From assembly GCF_018860545.1 (NCBI RefSeq), contig NZ_JAHKPN010000011.1, positions 496,001 to 560,000 on the forward strand: a stretch of 64,000 nt of DNA, given 5' to 3'. Under the pieces are notes generated by a model. It was given only the letters and a program-made list of their open reading frames with translations, did no database searches and had not been told where the DNA came from. This document shows positions 37,497 to 46,384 of the stretch, in pieces. Position numbers and translations under genes: made by a program. Within the stretch, counting starts at the first letter, position 1; the number at the start of each line of letters is the position of its first letter. The stretch comes from Winogradskyella psychrotolerans. Its GTDB lineage: Bacteria > Bacteroidota > Bacteroidia > Flavobacteriales > Flavobacteriaceae.

Positions 37497-40400
37497 ATGA
37501 AGCACATTTACTTATGCTTACTGTTATGCTTTTGCTTTTTCAGTAATGCCCAAATTACAATTACCGGAACAGTTACCGAAGCCAGTTCAAAAACACCTTT
37601 GCCCTTTGTTAATATCACATCTAATTCAGGACAAGGAACGACCTCAAGCGATGATGGCACCTACACAATACTAGTTGACTCAACTACAAACAAACTCACC
37701 TACTCATTTTTGGGCTATAAATCACAAACTATTGAAGTTGGAAATCAAACTATTATCAATATTCAATTGCAGGAAGATTCTGCTGCTTTAGATGAAGTCG
37801 TAATTACCGCATTAGGTTTAGAACGCGATACCAAAGAATTGGGTTATGCTGTGCAAGCCATTTCTTCTAAAAAACTAACGGAAGTAAAAACAGTCAATTT
37901 TTTAGACAATTTACAGGGTAAATTAGCTGGAGTTACGGTAACCCAGGGTGCCACAGGTGTTGGTTCGTCTTCCAAAATTACGATTCGAGGCGAAGCGTCC
38001 TTTTCTAACAACAATCCTTTATTTGTAGTTGATGGTGTGCCCATAAATAATGAAACGGTTTTTAATTTTACAAATGAAGCTGCTGCCGGATTTCAAGAAA
38101 TTGATTTCGGAAATGGTGGTATGGAAGTGAATGCTGATGATATTGGTTCTGTTACCGTTTTAAAAGGGCCAAGTGCTGCAGCATTATATGGCACAAGAGC
38201 ATCTAATGGTGTTATTGTTATTGAAACCAAAAACGGAAAAAACAAAAGAGGTTTAGGTATTAGTTTTAATTCCTCACTTTTTGTAGACAGTGCTTTTAGA
38301 TTGCCCGATTTTCAAAATTCGTATGGTCAAGGTAATTCTGGTCAGTTTGAATATGGTGACGGTCTTGGTGGTGGTATCAATGATAATATCACCTATTCTT
38401 GGGGACCACGTTTAGATGCTGGACTTTTAATTCCACAATTTGACAGTCCTGTGCAATTATCAAATAGCACTTTTGTAAGAGGTGGAGATACTGCACTTTA
38501 CGATGGTTTAGACATCACAGCAACACCTTTTAAATCGAATCCTGATAACTTGAAGGATTTTTATAAAACTGGTGTTACCACTATTAATAATATTTCAGTT
38601 TCTAATGGGTTCGATTCAGGTAATTATAGATTATCTTTTACCGATTTGAGAAGTGAATCTATTATTCCTGGCGTGAATTTAGACCGACAAACCATTGCTG
38701 CTAAATTAAACTTTCAACCAAGTGACAATACCGAAATTAATTCATCTTTCAGTTATATAAATTCTAATAGTGACAATAGACCTTCTAATGGTTACGGCAG
38801 TGAAAATGCCAATTATTCGCTTGTAGCTTGGGGACCACGTTCTTTAAATATTCAAAATTTAAAGGATTATTGGCAACCTGGATTAGAAGGCACACAGCAA
38901 TACTCATTTAACTATACTTTTTTTGATAATCCGTATTTCATATTAAATGAAAACACAAATTCCTTTAATCGTGACCGTATTTTCGGTAATATTTCCATTA
39001 CCCAAGACCTAACTAAAAATTTAAGTGTTTCTCTTAGAACAGGAATGGATTACAGTACCGAAACTAGACAATTACGAAGAGCATATAGCAGTAATCGTTT
39101 TAGTAATGGTGCATATGCCGAGCACGATGTCATGTTTAGAGAAGTGAATACCGATTTTTTAATCAACTATAAAAATCAGTTTAATAATATTTCTGTAGAT
39201 GTGTTTTTAGGTGGAAATAGATTGAACCAAATCGCAACTACCAAACAATCACAAACGGTTAGTTTGGCACAACCCGGAATTTACAATTTAAACAATGCAG
39301 CTTCACCTATTGAAGTCTTTCAATTTGAAAGTGAAAAGCGTATCAATTCATTTTATGGTATTACAAAACTGGGCTATAAAGACTTTTTATTCTTAGATAT
39401 TACAGGACGGAATGATTGGTCTAGTGCTTTAGCCACACCTTTTTCGGTAGATGGCACTTCGTTTTTCTACCCTTCTATCTCTTCGAGTTTTATACTATCT
39501 AATGTTCTGAAATTACCAACTGTCATATCTTTTGCAAAACTGAGAGCGAGTGTGGCACAAGTTGGAAACGACACAAGTGCTTACCAAACTTCTGGTGCTT
39601 TTGTATCACAAACACCATACAATAGCGAACCTACGTTTAGCGACCAAGATTTTATTCCTAACTCTAATTTAAAACCAGAACGTACCACCTCTTATGAGTT
39701 TGGTACAGATTTACGTTTTTTAGATAACAAATTACGATTAGATTTTTCGTATTACAATGCCAACACTGAAGACCAAATCATTTCGTTACCTGTGGCTATT
39801 TCTTCTGGTTACAGTCAGCAAGTGGTAAATGGCGGAAAAGTAAACACGCAAGGTATAGAAATTATTTTAGGCATTACACCAATACAAACGGATAATTTTA
39901 ACTGGAATACCACGTTTAATTTCGCTACAAACCGTTCAGTGATTAAAGATTTACCACAATCTGATGGACGCCTAACACTCGCTTACAGTAGAATTTATGA
40001 TAGTTCTAACCAAACCGTTTGGTTTCAAGTTGAAGAAGGTGGACGCGTTGGCGATTTTTACGGAACAGGCTATCAGAAAAATGAAAACGGACAATTTTTA
40101 ATTGATGATAACGGGAATTACATTGCTGATGACAACTTAAAAAAGCTAGGAAATTACAATCCAGATTTCACATTGGGATGGAGTAACAATTTCAATTATA
40201 AAAATTGGAATATGAGTTTTTTATTCGATTGGAGACAAGGAGGCGAAGTCGTTTCTAGAACACGTGCTTTAGGAAATGTTGGTGGTCAATTAGCAGAAAC
40301 TAGTTACCGACCAGATGCCGGAATTGTTGCACATGGTGTCAATGTAAATACTGGACAAGCAAATACCGTTGCGATTACTTCAGAAAGTTATTACCGACAA

Positions 40401-40691
40401 TTTTACGATAGAAATCACGAAGAGAATAACGTTTATGACGCTTCCTTTTTGAAGTTACGCCAATTCGCTATTGGTTATACTTTTGACTTAAAAGATGGAT
40501 TTTTAGGTTTAAAAGAAGGTGCTGACATTAGTCTTTCATTAGTTGGAAACAACTTATTTGCTTTCACTGAAAATCCGCATTTTGACCCAGAACAATTAGC
40601 CGTTCAAGGCAATGGATTTGTAAGTGGTGTTGAAGACATGAGTTATGCTACAGCACGAAGTATTGGTTTTAAAGCCGTATTTAATTTTTAA
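37497..40691 (+). CDS. SusC/RagA-type TonB-linked outer-membrane transporter
   Basis: TonB-dependent outer-membrane channel of 1064 residues. It has a signal peptide ending near residue 22 (FFSNAQ), a CarboxypepD_reg-like N-terminal domain (about residues 22-95), a plug with FLDNLQGKLAGVTVTQGA and NPLFVVDGVPINNE, and a long barrel ending in an aromatic (KAVFNF). SusC proteins work with SusD lipoproteins to take up oligomers, and the SusD gene follows after 9 bp. Its place inside the arsenosugar cluster, followed by a sodium symporter, suggests that it carries a substrate or product of that pathway; the cargo cannot be read from sequence. Confidence 0.93.
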   Translation: MKHIYLCLLLCFCFFSNAQITITGTVTEASSKTPLPFVNITSNSGQGTTSSDDGTYTILVDSTTNKLTYSFLGYKSQTIEVGNQTIINIQLQEDSAALDEVVITALGLERDTKELGYAVQAISSKKLTEVKTVNFLDNLQGKLAGVTVTQGATGVGSSSKITIRGEASFSNNNPLFVVDGVPINNETVFNFTNEAAAGFQEIDFGNGGMEVNADDIGSVTVLKGPSAAALYGTRASNGVIVIETKNGKNKRGLGISFNSSLFVDSAFRLPDFQNSYGQGNSGQFEYGDGLGGGINDNITYSWGPRLDAGLLIPQFDSPVQLSNSTFVRGGDTALYDGLDITATPFKSNPDNLKDFYKTGVTTINNISVSNGFDSGNYRLSFTDLRSESIIPGVNLDRQTIAAKLNFQPSDNTEINSSFSYINSNSDNRPSNGYGSENANYSLVAWGPRSLNIQNLKDYWQPGLEGTQQYSFNYTFFDNPYFILNENTNSFNRDRIFGNISITQDLTKNLSVSLRTGMDYSTETRQLRRAYSSNRFSNGAYAEHDVMFREVNTDFLINYKNQFNNISVDVFLGGNRLNQIATTKQSQTVSLAQPGIYNLNNAASPIEVFQFESEKRINSFYGITKLGYKDFLFLDITGRNDWSSALATPFSVDGTSFFYPSISSSFILSNVLKLPTVISFAKLRASVAQVGNDTSAYQTSGAFVSQTPYNSEPTFSDQDFIPNSNLKPERTTSYEFGTDLRFLDNKLRLDFSYYNANTEDQIISLPVAISSGYSQQVVNGGKVNTQGIEIILGITPIQTDNFNWNTTFNFATNRSVIKDLPQSDGRLTLAYSRIYDSSNQTVWFQVEEGGRVGDFYGTGYQKNENGQFLIDDNGNYIADDNLKKLGNYNPDFTLGWSNNFNYKNWNMSFLFDWRQGGEVVSRTRALGNVGGQLAETSYRPDAGIVAHGVNVNTGQANTVAITSESYYRQFYDRNHEENNVYDASFLKLRQFAIGYTFDLKDGFLGLKEGADISLSLVGNNLFAFTENPHFDPEQLAVQGNGFVSGVEDMSYATARSIGFKAVFNF

Positions 40692-40700
40692 AAAAGTAAC

Positions 40701-42143
40701 ATGAAAAATTTCACATATATACTTTCGGTTTTATTTATTGCAACAACAATGAGTTGTACCAAAGATTTTGAAGACATCAATACCAATCCAAACCAACCAA
40801 GTTCAGTCCAACCGAGTTTGTTGCTAAGACAGGTTATTTACGATTTTGGAGAAAACATGAGTTACGAAGGCTTTGTTGCTGGTGATTTATTAGCACAACA
40901 TAGAACCGCTTTAGATTTCAATTTATTTGATAGACATGCTTTAAAATCACCACAATTAGGAGGTAATCCTTGGCCTATTTTTTATACCAATTTGAGAGAT
41001 AATGAAATTATCCTAAATCAAGCTAGAACAACAGAAACCTTTGCTGTTTACGAAGGTCCTGCATTAATTTTAAAAGCCTATATGGCTGCTGGTTTAACTG
41101 ATTTATTTGGAGACGTTCCCTATTTTGAAGCGTTCAATGGTGTTGAAGGTACCGTAACACCAGCATACGATTCTCAAGAAGACATCTATCTTAATGAAAA
41201 CGGTATATTAGATAATTTAGATAAAGGTATTGCTGCCATTGAAGCCTATACTGATGTGATTCCATTGGAAGGCGATATTTTATTTGATGGCAATTTAACC
41301 GCTTGGATAAAATTTGCGAATGCCTTAAAAATTAAACATTTGGTTCGTATTTCGGATAAAATAGATGTTTCTAGTGATTTACAACCCCTTTTTGATGAAG
41401 GCAACTATATCACTTCCAACAGTGAGAATGCCATTTTCAATTTTACAAATACAGACCCAAACAGTTTTAGATTGGCACAATTACGCATTGGTGATTTCAA
41501 CAATTTTGTCTTATCCGAAACAATGGAAGATATTTTGATTGGCTTGAATGACACGAGACTTTCAAGTTTATTTCGTCCGTTTTCAAATTCAAATACTAAT
41601 GAATTTAATGGTTTGCTAAATGGAATCGATGCTTCCACTACCTCTATTGCTTTAGCAGATTATTCTTTAGCAAGTGCGGCTTTCAGAGAAGATACTTCAA
41701 CTTTAGATGCTAATTTTATCACAGCTTGGGAAGTACAATTCGCCTTAGCAGAAGCGGCTGCCAAAGGTATTATTTCCGCAGATGCACAGATGTTATACAA
41801 CGCTGGAGTTACGTTAGCGTTTGAGTATTGGAACACGGAACTACCTACAGATTACCTTTCTGGTCCTGCAGCTTATAATGCTTTTGGGTCAAACCCAATA
41901 AAACAAATCTTAACACAGAAATGGATAGCCAATGTGATTAATGGCTATGAAAGTTGGATAGAGTACCGAAGAACAGGTTTCCCTGAATTACAAACAATTT
42001 CGGCTAGTTTAAACGACGATTTAATTCCGATAAGAATGCCTTATCCTGCAGAAGAAGCAGCTTTAAATTTTGAAAATTACAGTGTTGCTGCAACCGCAAC
42101 AGACAACAATAGTATAAACGTGCCGGTTTGGTGGAACGAATAA
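40701..42143 (+). CDS. SusD/RagB-family substrate-binding outer-membrane lipoprotein
   Basis: Surface lipoprotein partner of the preceding SusC. The 480-residue protein has a lipoprotein signal ending at about Cys19 (ATTMSCTKDFEDINTNPNQP), the typical SusD start after the lipidated cysteine, then TPR-type helices with KAYMAAGLTDLFGDVPYFEA near residue 117 and a C-terminal LTQKWIANVINGYESWIEYR motif found in the SusD-like_2 subgroup. The ligand is unknown. No polysaccharide-degrading enzyme lies next to the pair, so this is not a standard polysaccharide utilisation locus. Confidence 0.92.
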   Translation: MKNFTYILSVLFIATTMSCTKDFEDINTNPNQPSSVQPSLLLRQVIYDFGENMSYEGFVAGDLLAQHRTALDFNLFDRHALKSPQLGGNPWPIFYTNLRDNEIILNQARTTETFAVYEGPALILKAYMAAGLTDLFGDVPYFEAFNGVEGTVTPAYDSQEDIYLNENGILDNLDKGIAAIEAYTDVIPLEGDILFDGNLTAWIKFANALKIKHLVRISDKIDVSSDLQPLFDEGNYITSNSENAIFNFTNTDPNSFRLAQLRIGDFNNFVLSETMEDILIGLNDTRLSSLFRPFSNSNTNEFNGLLNGIDASTTSIALADYSLASAAFREDTSTLDANFITAWEVQFALAEAAAKGIISADAQMLYNAGVTLAFEYWNTELPTDYLSGPAAYNAFGSNPIKQILTQKWIANVINGYESWIEYRRTGFPELQTISASLNDDLIPIRMPYPAEEAALNFENYSVAATATDNNSINVPVWWNE

Positions 42144-42149
42144 ACATAG

Positions 42150-43505
42150 ATGGATATAATTAACTGGCAATGGACATTGATAATTGCATCGAGTGTACTA
42201 CTCTTTCTATTATCACCATTAGCGAAAACTACAGACGAATTTTTTAAGGCGGTTCATAAGAAGAAAGCACCAAACGCTTTAGTGCTTACCGGAAGCCTTA
42301 TTATTTCTTGGATTTTTGCCAAGAGCATTACCAATGCCGCAAATCTAGGCTTAAGCTTTGGTATTGTTGGTGGTGTTGCGTATGCTGGTTATTACCTATC
42401 CTTTGCTGTCGCTGGTTTATTGATTTACAAAATGCGCGTTATTGGCGGATTTAAAAGTATTCATCAATTTTTAACTACCAAATTTGGAAAAGGAGCTATG
42501 GCTTTGTTTTCAATTTTAATTGCTATTCGTTTATTTAATGAAGTCTGGAGTAATACCATGGTTATTGGTAGTTATTTTGGTGAAACAGGAAGTTCTAACT
42601 ACTACAAAGCCATAATCGTTTTCACCTTATTGACATTAGCTTATGCGATAAAAGGCGGTTTGAGTAGTTCTATTTTTACTGATGTGATTCAGATGGTATT
42701 ATTTAGTATTCTACTTATGGTAATTCTATGGAATATCTTTTCAATAGACACTTTTAGCGTCAATGATGTCGTCACTTCTGGGACTTGGAGTTTTGAGTTG
42801 GGTTTAAACTTATTTTTCGCAGCCATTATTCAATCCTTTAGTTATCCGTTTCACGACCCAGTTTTAACAGATAGAGCCTTTATTAGTTCACCCAAAGTAA
42901 CTCGTAAAAGTTTTTTATGGGCGAGTTTATTAGGTGCCATTTGTATTATATTATTTAGTGTTATTGGAGTCTATGCACAAACACAAGGTTTTAAAGGTCA
43001 AGCAGCTGTAGAAGTTGGTAAAGCCTTTGGAGTGGTTATTTTATTAGTCATTAATTTTATAATGATAACCTCAGCCGCTTCCACTCTAGACTCAACATTT
43101 TCGTCCTTTTCAAAATTATTAGCGATTGATTTAGGTATGGTTAACGATTTAACCTTTGGAAGAGCATCCATGGCTGCCATAGCGATTTTAGGCACACTAC
43201 CTGTTTTTCTTGAAGCAGAAATTTTATCCGCAACCACCATATCTGGAACTATGGTTATTGGGTTAACACCTGTATTTTTATTCTGGAATATTAAAGTTCC
43301 AAAACTGAGTTTTTATCTCAGTGTTATTACAGGACTAGTATTTGGATTTTTACTCGTTTTTGAGGTATTCCCAGAAGCCTTAATTTTTACAGAAGGCAAG
43401 TATGCCGATTTACTTTGGGTTAATATTTGGGGAATTTTAAGTTGTAATATTTTATATTTCATACCGAAATGGTTATCTAAAAAAATGAGCGATTCACTTG
43501 TGTAA
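42150..43505 (+). CDS. sodium:solute symporter family protein
   Basis: Inner-membrane secondary transporter of the SSS/LeuT-fold family, 451 residues with about twelve hydrophobic helices. Family-like segments include AFISSPKVTRKSFLWASL near residue 243 and MITSAASTLDSTFSSFSKLLAIDL near residue 304, the latter matching the sodium-coupling helix region. It starts 6 bp after the SusD gene and ends 8 bp before the phosphoesterase-like gene, so it is probably the inner-membrane continuation of the SusCD route. The substrate is unknown; an organoarsenical or a precursor is a context-based guess. Confidence 0.85.
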   Translation: MDIINWQWTLIIASSVLLFLLSPLAKTTDEFFKAVHKKKAPNALVLTGSLIISWIFAKSITNAANLGLSFGIVGGVAYAGYYLSFAVAGLLIYKMRVIGGFKSIHQFLTTKFGKGAMALFSILIAIRLFNEVWSNTMVIGSYFGETGSSNYYKAIIVFTLLTLAYAIKGGLSSSIFTDVIQMVLFSILLMVILWNIFSIDTFSVNDVVTSGTWSFELGLNLFFAAIIQSFSYPFHDPVLTDRAFISSPKVTRKSFLWASLLGAICIILFSVIGVYAQTQGFKGQAAVEVGKAFGVVILLVINFIMITSAASTLDSTFSSFSKLLAIDLGMVNDLTFGRASMAAIAILGTLPVFLEAEILSATTISGTMVIGLTPVFLFWNIKVPKLSFYLSVITGLVFGFLLVFEVFPEALIFTEGKYADLLWVNIWGILSCNILYFIPKWLSKKMSDSLV

Positions 43506-43513
43506 AAATTGTT

Positions 43514-44341
43514 ATGAATAAAAACGTCGTTGACATAGGAAAACTTACAGGTAAAGTACTACTCTTTGGTGGTGTGTACAGCAACCTTCAAGCCCTTGAA
43601 GCACTAATTGCCGTGGCAGAATCTGAAGGTATTCCGCCTGAAAATTGTATTTGCACTGGCGATATTGTTGGCTATTGCGCCCAACCCGAAGAAACCATGC
43701 AAACCTTTAAAAATTGGAATGCCCGAAGCATTGTTGGTAATGTAGAAATACAATTACGTGATGATGAAGACGATTGTGGCTGCGATTTTAGAGAAGGGTC
43801 GCGATGCGATGGTTTTTCGCAACAATGGTATCCGTATGCCAAGAGTAAATTATCTAAAGATTCTCTTAACTATCTTGAAACGATTCCAGACCATATAAAA
43901 TTCACCATTGGGAATCAGAAGGTGACTGTCGTTCATGGTTCGTATTTTAATGTTTCAGAATTTATTTTTAAGTCAACACCTTGGGCTACTAAACAATCTA
44001 ATTTTGAAGCTACCGAAAGTGATATCATTATTGCTGGGCATTGTGGTTTACCATTTTCACATGAACAAAACGATAAAATTTGGATAAATCCTGGTGTCAT
44101 TGGTATGCCTGCCAATGATGGAAAACCCAATGTTTGGTTTGCAATTTTGGATGATTCTGTAAAACCCTTACAGGTGAATTTTCGTAAGTTAGAGTACAAT
44201 CATACACTAGCAAATCAACTCATGTTAAATGGATTACTTCCAGAATCTTATGCCAAAACAATCGTTTCTGGTCTTTGGGACAATATGGAAATTTTACCTG
44301 AGACTGAAAAAAAACAGCAAGGACAACCTATAGAATTGTAA
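43514..44341 (+). CDS. calcineurin-like phosphoesterase-fold protein with altered metal-binding motifs
   Basis: A 275-residue protein of the calcineurin-like fold. The usual DxHGN start motif reads FGGVYSNLQAL, the GNHD/E motif reads GNVEIQL, and the closing GHTH reads GHCGLPF. GDIVGYC and VVHGSY are retained. Several metal-ligand positions are thus replaced, so ordinary two-metal phosphoesterase activity is doubtful. A cysteine-rich segment DDCGCDFREGSRC (about residues 91-103) is added, which could bind a soft metal or arsenite. Its place between the symporter and rhodanese genes ties it to the arsenosugar cluster. Function is unknown beyond the fold. Confidence 0.82.
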   Translation: MNKNVVDIGKLTGKVLLFGGVYSNLQALEALIAVAESEGIPPENCICTGDIVGYCAQPEETMQTFKNWNARSIVGNVEIQLRDDEDDCGCDFREGSRCDGFSQQWYPYAKSKLSKDSLNYLETIPDHIKFTIGNQKVTVVHGSYFNVSEFIFKSTPWATKQSNFEATESDIIIAGHCGLPFSHEQNDKIWINPGVIGMPANDGKPNVWFAILDDSVKPLQVNFRKLEYNHTLANQLMLNGLLPESYAKTIVSGLWDNMEILPETEKKQQGQPIEL

Positions 44342-44371
44342 GGTTACCTTAATTAATAGCACTAAAAAGGC

Positions 44372-44866
44372 ATGCATAAAATCTTTACATTATCATTTTT
44401 ACTCTTAAGCTTTTTGGTAAATGGCCAAGAATCAATTGAAAAGTTGCTAAAGACACATAATAAAGAAAGCATTCCGTATATCTCTGTACAAGAATTGGCC
44501 ATGCCAAAAACAGACGCTATTTTATTAGATTCAAGAGAACTAACTGAATATGAAACGAGTCATCTCAAAGACGCTATTCATGTTGGTTATGATAAGTTTA
44601 ATATTGAAAACATTACCACGAGCATAACTGATAAATCGACCACAATTGTGGTGTATTGTTCCTTAGGAATTCGCTCTGAAGATATCGCAGAACAACTCGA
44701 AAAAGTAGGCTACACCAATGTCTATAATTTATTTGGTGGTATTTTTGAATGGAAGAACAAAGATTTCACGGTTTACGATATTGAAAATAAACCCACTGAA
44801 AATGTACATGCATTTTCAAAAGAATGGAGCCAATGGCTTATAAAAGGAAAGAAAATATATGACTGA
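44372..44866 (+). CDS. exported rhodanese-like protein
   Basis: Single-domain rhodanese of 164 residues with an N-terminal signal peptide (about residues 1-18, ending LVNGQ), so it acts in the periplasm. The active-site loop VVYCSLGIRSEDIA carries the catalytic cysteine near residue 92, and DSRELTEYETSHLKDAIHVG is the usual opening of the fold. Sulfur transfer or, given the neighbours, thiol chemistry on arsenic species is possible; arsenate reductases can share this fold, but no reductase-specific motif was seen. It overlaps the next gene by 8 bp. Confidence 0.85.
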   Translation: MHKIFTLSFLLLSFLVNGQESIEKLLKTHNKESIPYISVQELAMPKTDAILLDSRELTEYETSHLKDAIHVGYDKFNIENITTSITDKSTTIVVYCSLGIRSEDIAEQLEKVGYTNVYNLFGGIFEWKNKDFTVYDIENKPTENVHAFSKEWSQWLIKGKKIYD

Positions 44867-45488
44867 TACACTTGTAATTGTATTTGTAAAAAATATAAAA
44901 TTAGGAACCGTAAAAACCAGACTCGCTAAAACTATTGGCGATTTTGGTGCCTTTGAAGTATATACCGAATTGGTTAAGATTACCGAAAAAGCAACTGAAG
45001 CTTTAAACATGGACAAACGCATTTATTTTTCTAATACTATAGTGGATTCACAATGGGAACATGATTTTAAAGCAGTGCAAAAAGGAGTTGATTTAGGTGA
45101 GCGTATGATGAACGCTTTTAAAGACGGTTTTGAATCTGGCTATAAAAAGATTGTCCTTATTGGTTCTGACTTACCAGATATAAATTCCACACAAATTAAA
45201 AATGGATTAGAGGCGTTAACTACCAATGAAGTCGTTTTTGGACCTGCCGAAGATGGTGGCTATTATTTGGTTGGCATGTCTAAATTGATTCCCGAAATTT
45301 TCATCAATAAACCATGGAGTCAACCCCATTTATTGCAGCTAACGTTACAAGAGTTACAGAGTAATACAATTTCAGTTAATACCTTAGACACGTTAAACGA
45401 TATTGATACGTATGAAGATTTAATTGCTTCAGACTTTTATAAATCGAATTTAAAATTACAAGAAAAAATACAGCAACTCAATGATTAA
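44859..45488 (+). CDS. TIGR04282-type arsenosugar biosynthesis glycosyltransferase
   Basis: A 209-residue GT-A-like enzyme of the DUF2064/TIGR04282 group. The full set of family motifs is present: FVKNIKLGTVKTRLAKTIG at residues 9-27, VLIGSDLPDINS near residue 98, VVFGPAEDGGYYLVGMSK near residue 125 and TLNDIDTYEDL near the C-terminus. It is predicted to attach a group to, or activate, the sugar moiety of the arsenosugar. It overlaps the rhodanese and the purine nucleoside phosphorylase genes by 8 bp on each side, so the three are tightly coupled. Confidence 0.88.
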   Translation: MTDTLVIVFVKNIKLGTVKTRLAKTIGDFGAFEVYTELVKITEKATEALNMDKRIYFSNTIVDSQWEHDFKAVQKGVDLGERMMNAFKDGFESGYKKIVLIGSDLPDINSTQIKNGLEALTTNEVVFGPAEDGGYYLVGMSKLIPEIFINKPWSQPHLLQLTLQELQSNTISVNTLDTLNDIDTYEDLIASDFYKSNLKLQEKIQQLND

Positions 45489-46293
45489 ACAGATAACAGA
45501 AAGCACCGAATATTTACAAAGTAAAGGTTTTGAAACCCCTGAAATCGGCATCATTTTAGGAACAGGATTAGGCCAGTTGATTGACGAATTAGACATCATT
45601 GCAGAAGCCAGTTACAATCACATTCCTAACTTCCCAACGGCTACTGTAGAATTTCATAAGGGCAAACTGATTTATGGAATGCTTGAAGGTAAAAAAGTTG
45701 TGGTAATGCAAGGTCGTTTTCATGTTTATGAGGGTTATACACTTCAAGACGTCACATTTCCTGTGCGGATTATGGAGAAGTTAGGCATCAAAACTTTATT
45801 GGTTTCTAATGCTTCTGGAGCTATTAATCTCGATTATAAAAAAGGCGAATTAATGCTTATAGACGACCATATTAATCTTCAAGGTGGTTCGCCATTAGCA
45901 TTTAAAGGCGTTTCAGAATTAGGCGAGCGCTTTGCAGATATGAGTGCACCTTATGATGCAGACATCAACTCGAAATTTGAAAATATTGCTAAAGACCATA
46001 ACATCACATTACATAAAGGTGTTTATGCGTCTGTTGTTGGTCCTCAGCTTGAAACACGAGCAGAATACCGCATGCTAAAAACGATTGGTGCAGATGCCGT
46101 TGGTATGAGTACAGTACCCGAAATTATTGTGGCTAATCATTTAAATTTAAAAGCAGCAGCGGTTTCTGTTTTAACGGATGAATGTAATCCAGACGACTTA
46201 AAACCTGTTGACATTTCTGAAATTATTGCTATGGCAGGAAAAGCGGAGCCGAATATGATTACACTTTTTAAGGAATTGATAAAAACACTTTAA
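45481..46293 (+). CDS. purine-nucleoside phosphorylase (trimeric PNP type)
   Basis: Phosphorolytic cleavage of purine nucleosides to the base and ribose-1-phosphate. The 270-residue protein shows GIILGTGLGQL near residue 23, the phosphate-site segment VVMQGRFHVYEGYTLQDVTFPVR, NASGAINLDYKKGELMLIDDHIN and VGPQLETRAEYRMLKTIGADAVGMSTVPE. In this cluster it is well placed to strip adenine from the dimethylarsenosyl-deoxyadenosine made by ArsS, giving the arsenic-bearing sugar phosphate; this is inference. General purine salvage, feeding the guanine/xanthine pathway upstream, is the alternative. Confidence 0.9.
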   Translation: MIKQITESTEYLQSKGFETPEIGIILGTGLGQLIDELDIIAEASYNHIPNFPTATVEFHKGKLIYGMLEGKKVVVMQGRFHVYEGYTLQDVTFPVRIMEKLGIKTLLVSNASGAINLDYKKGELMLIDDHINLQGGSPLAFKGVSELGERFADMSAPYDADINSKFENIAKDHNITLHKGVYASVVGPQLETRAEYRMLKTIGADAVGMSTVPEIIVANHLNLKAAAVSVLTDECNPDDLKPVDISEIIAMAGKAEPNMITLFKELIKTL

Positions 46294-46384
46294 AAGTTGT
46301 CAGTTCTCAGTTTGCAGTATTCAGTCTCACTGATACGCAACTTTAGACTGAAGACTTAAGATTAAAACATTGAAGACTGAAACA
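46293..46384. repeat. CAGTCT/AGACTG-rich repeat region
   Basis: The gap after the phosphorylase gene is built of short CAGT-containing repeats. AAAGTTG at 46293-46299 pairs with CAACTTT at 46338-46344, and TTCAGTCT at 46320-46327 pairs with AGACTGAA at 46345-46352 or the second copy at 46374-46381. It overlaps the position where a TTG could extend the next gene by five codons, which argues for starting that gene at its ATG. Confidence 0.55.

Noticed and set aside
37497..42143. Polysaccharide utilisation locus built on SusC/SusD
   Set aside because: No adjacent glycoside hydrolase, lyase or SusR/ECF regulator is present; the GH113-like gene is about 10 kb away beyond unrelated genes on the opposite strand.
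46370..46384. TTG start giving ArsM five extra residues
   Set aside because: The TTG lies within the CAGTCT repeat region and the ATG at 46385 matches the expected N-terminus.
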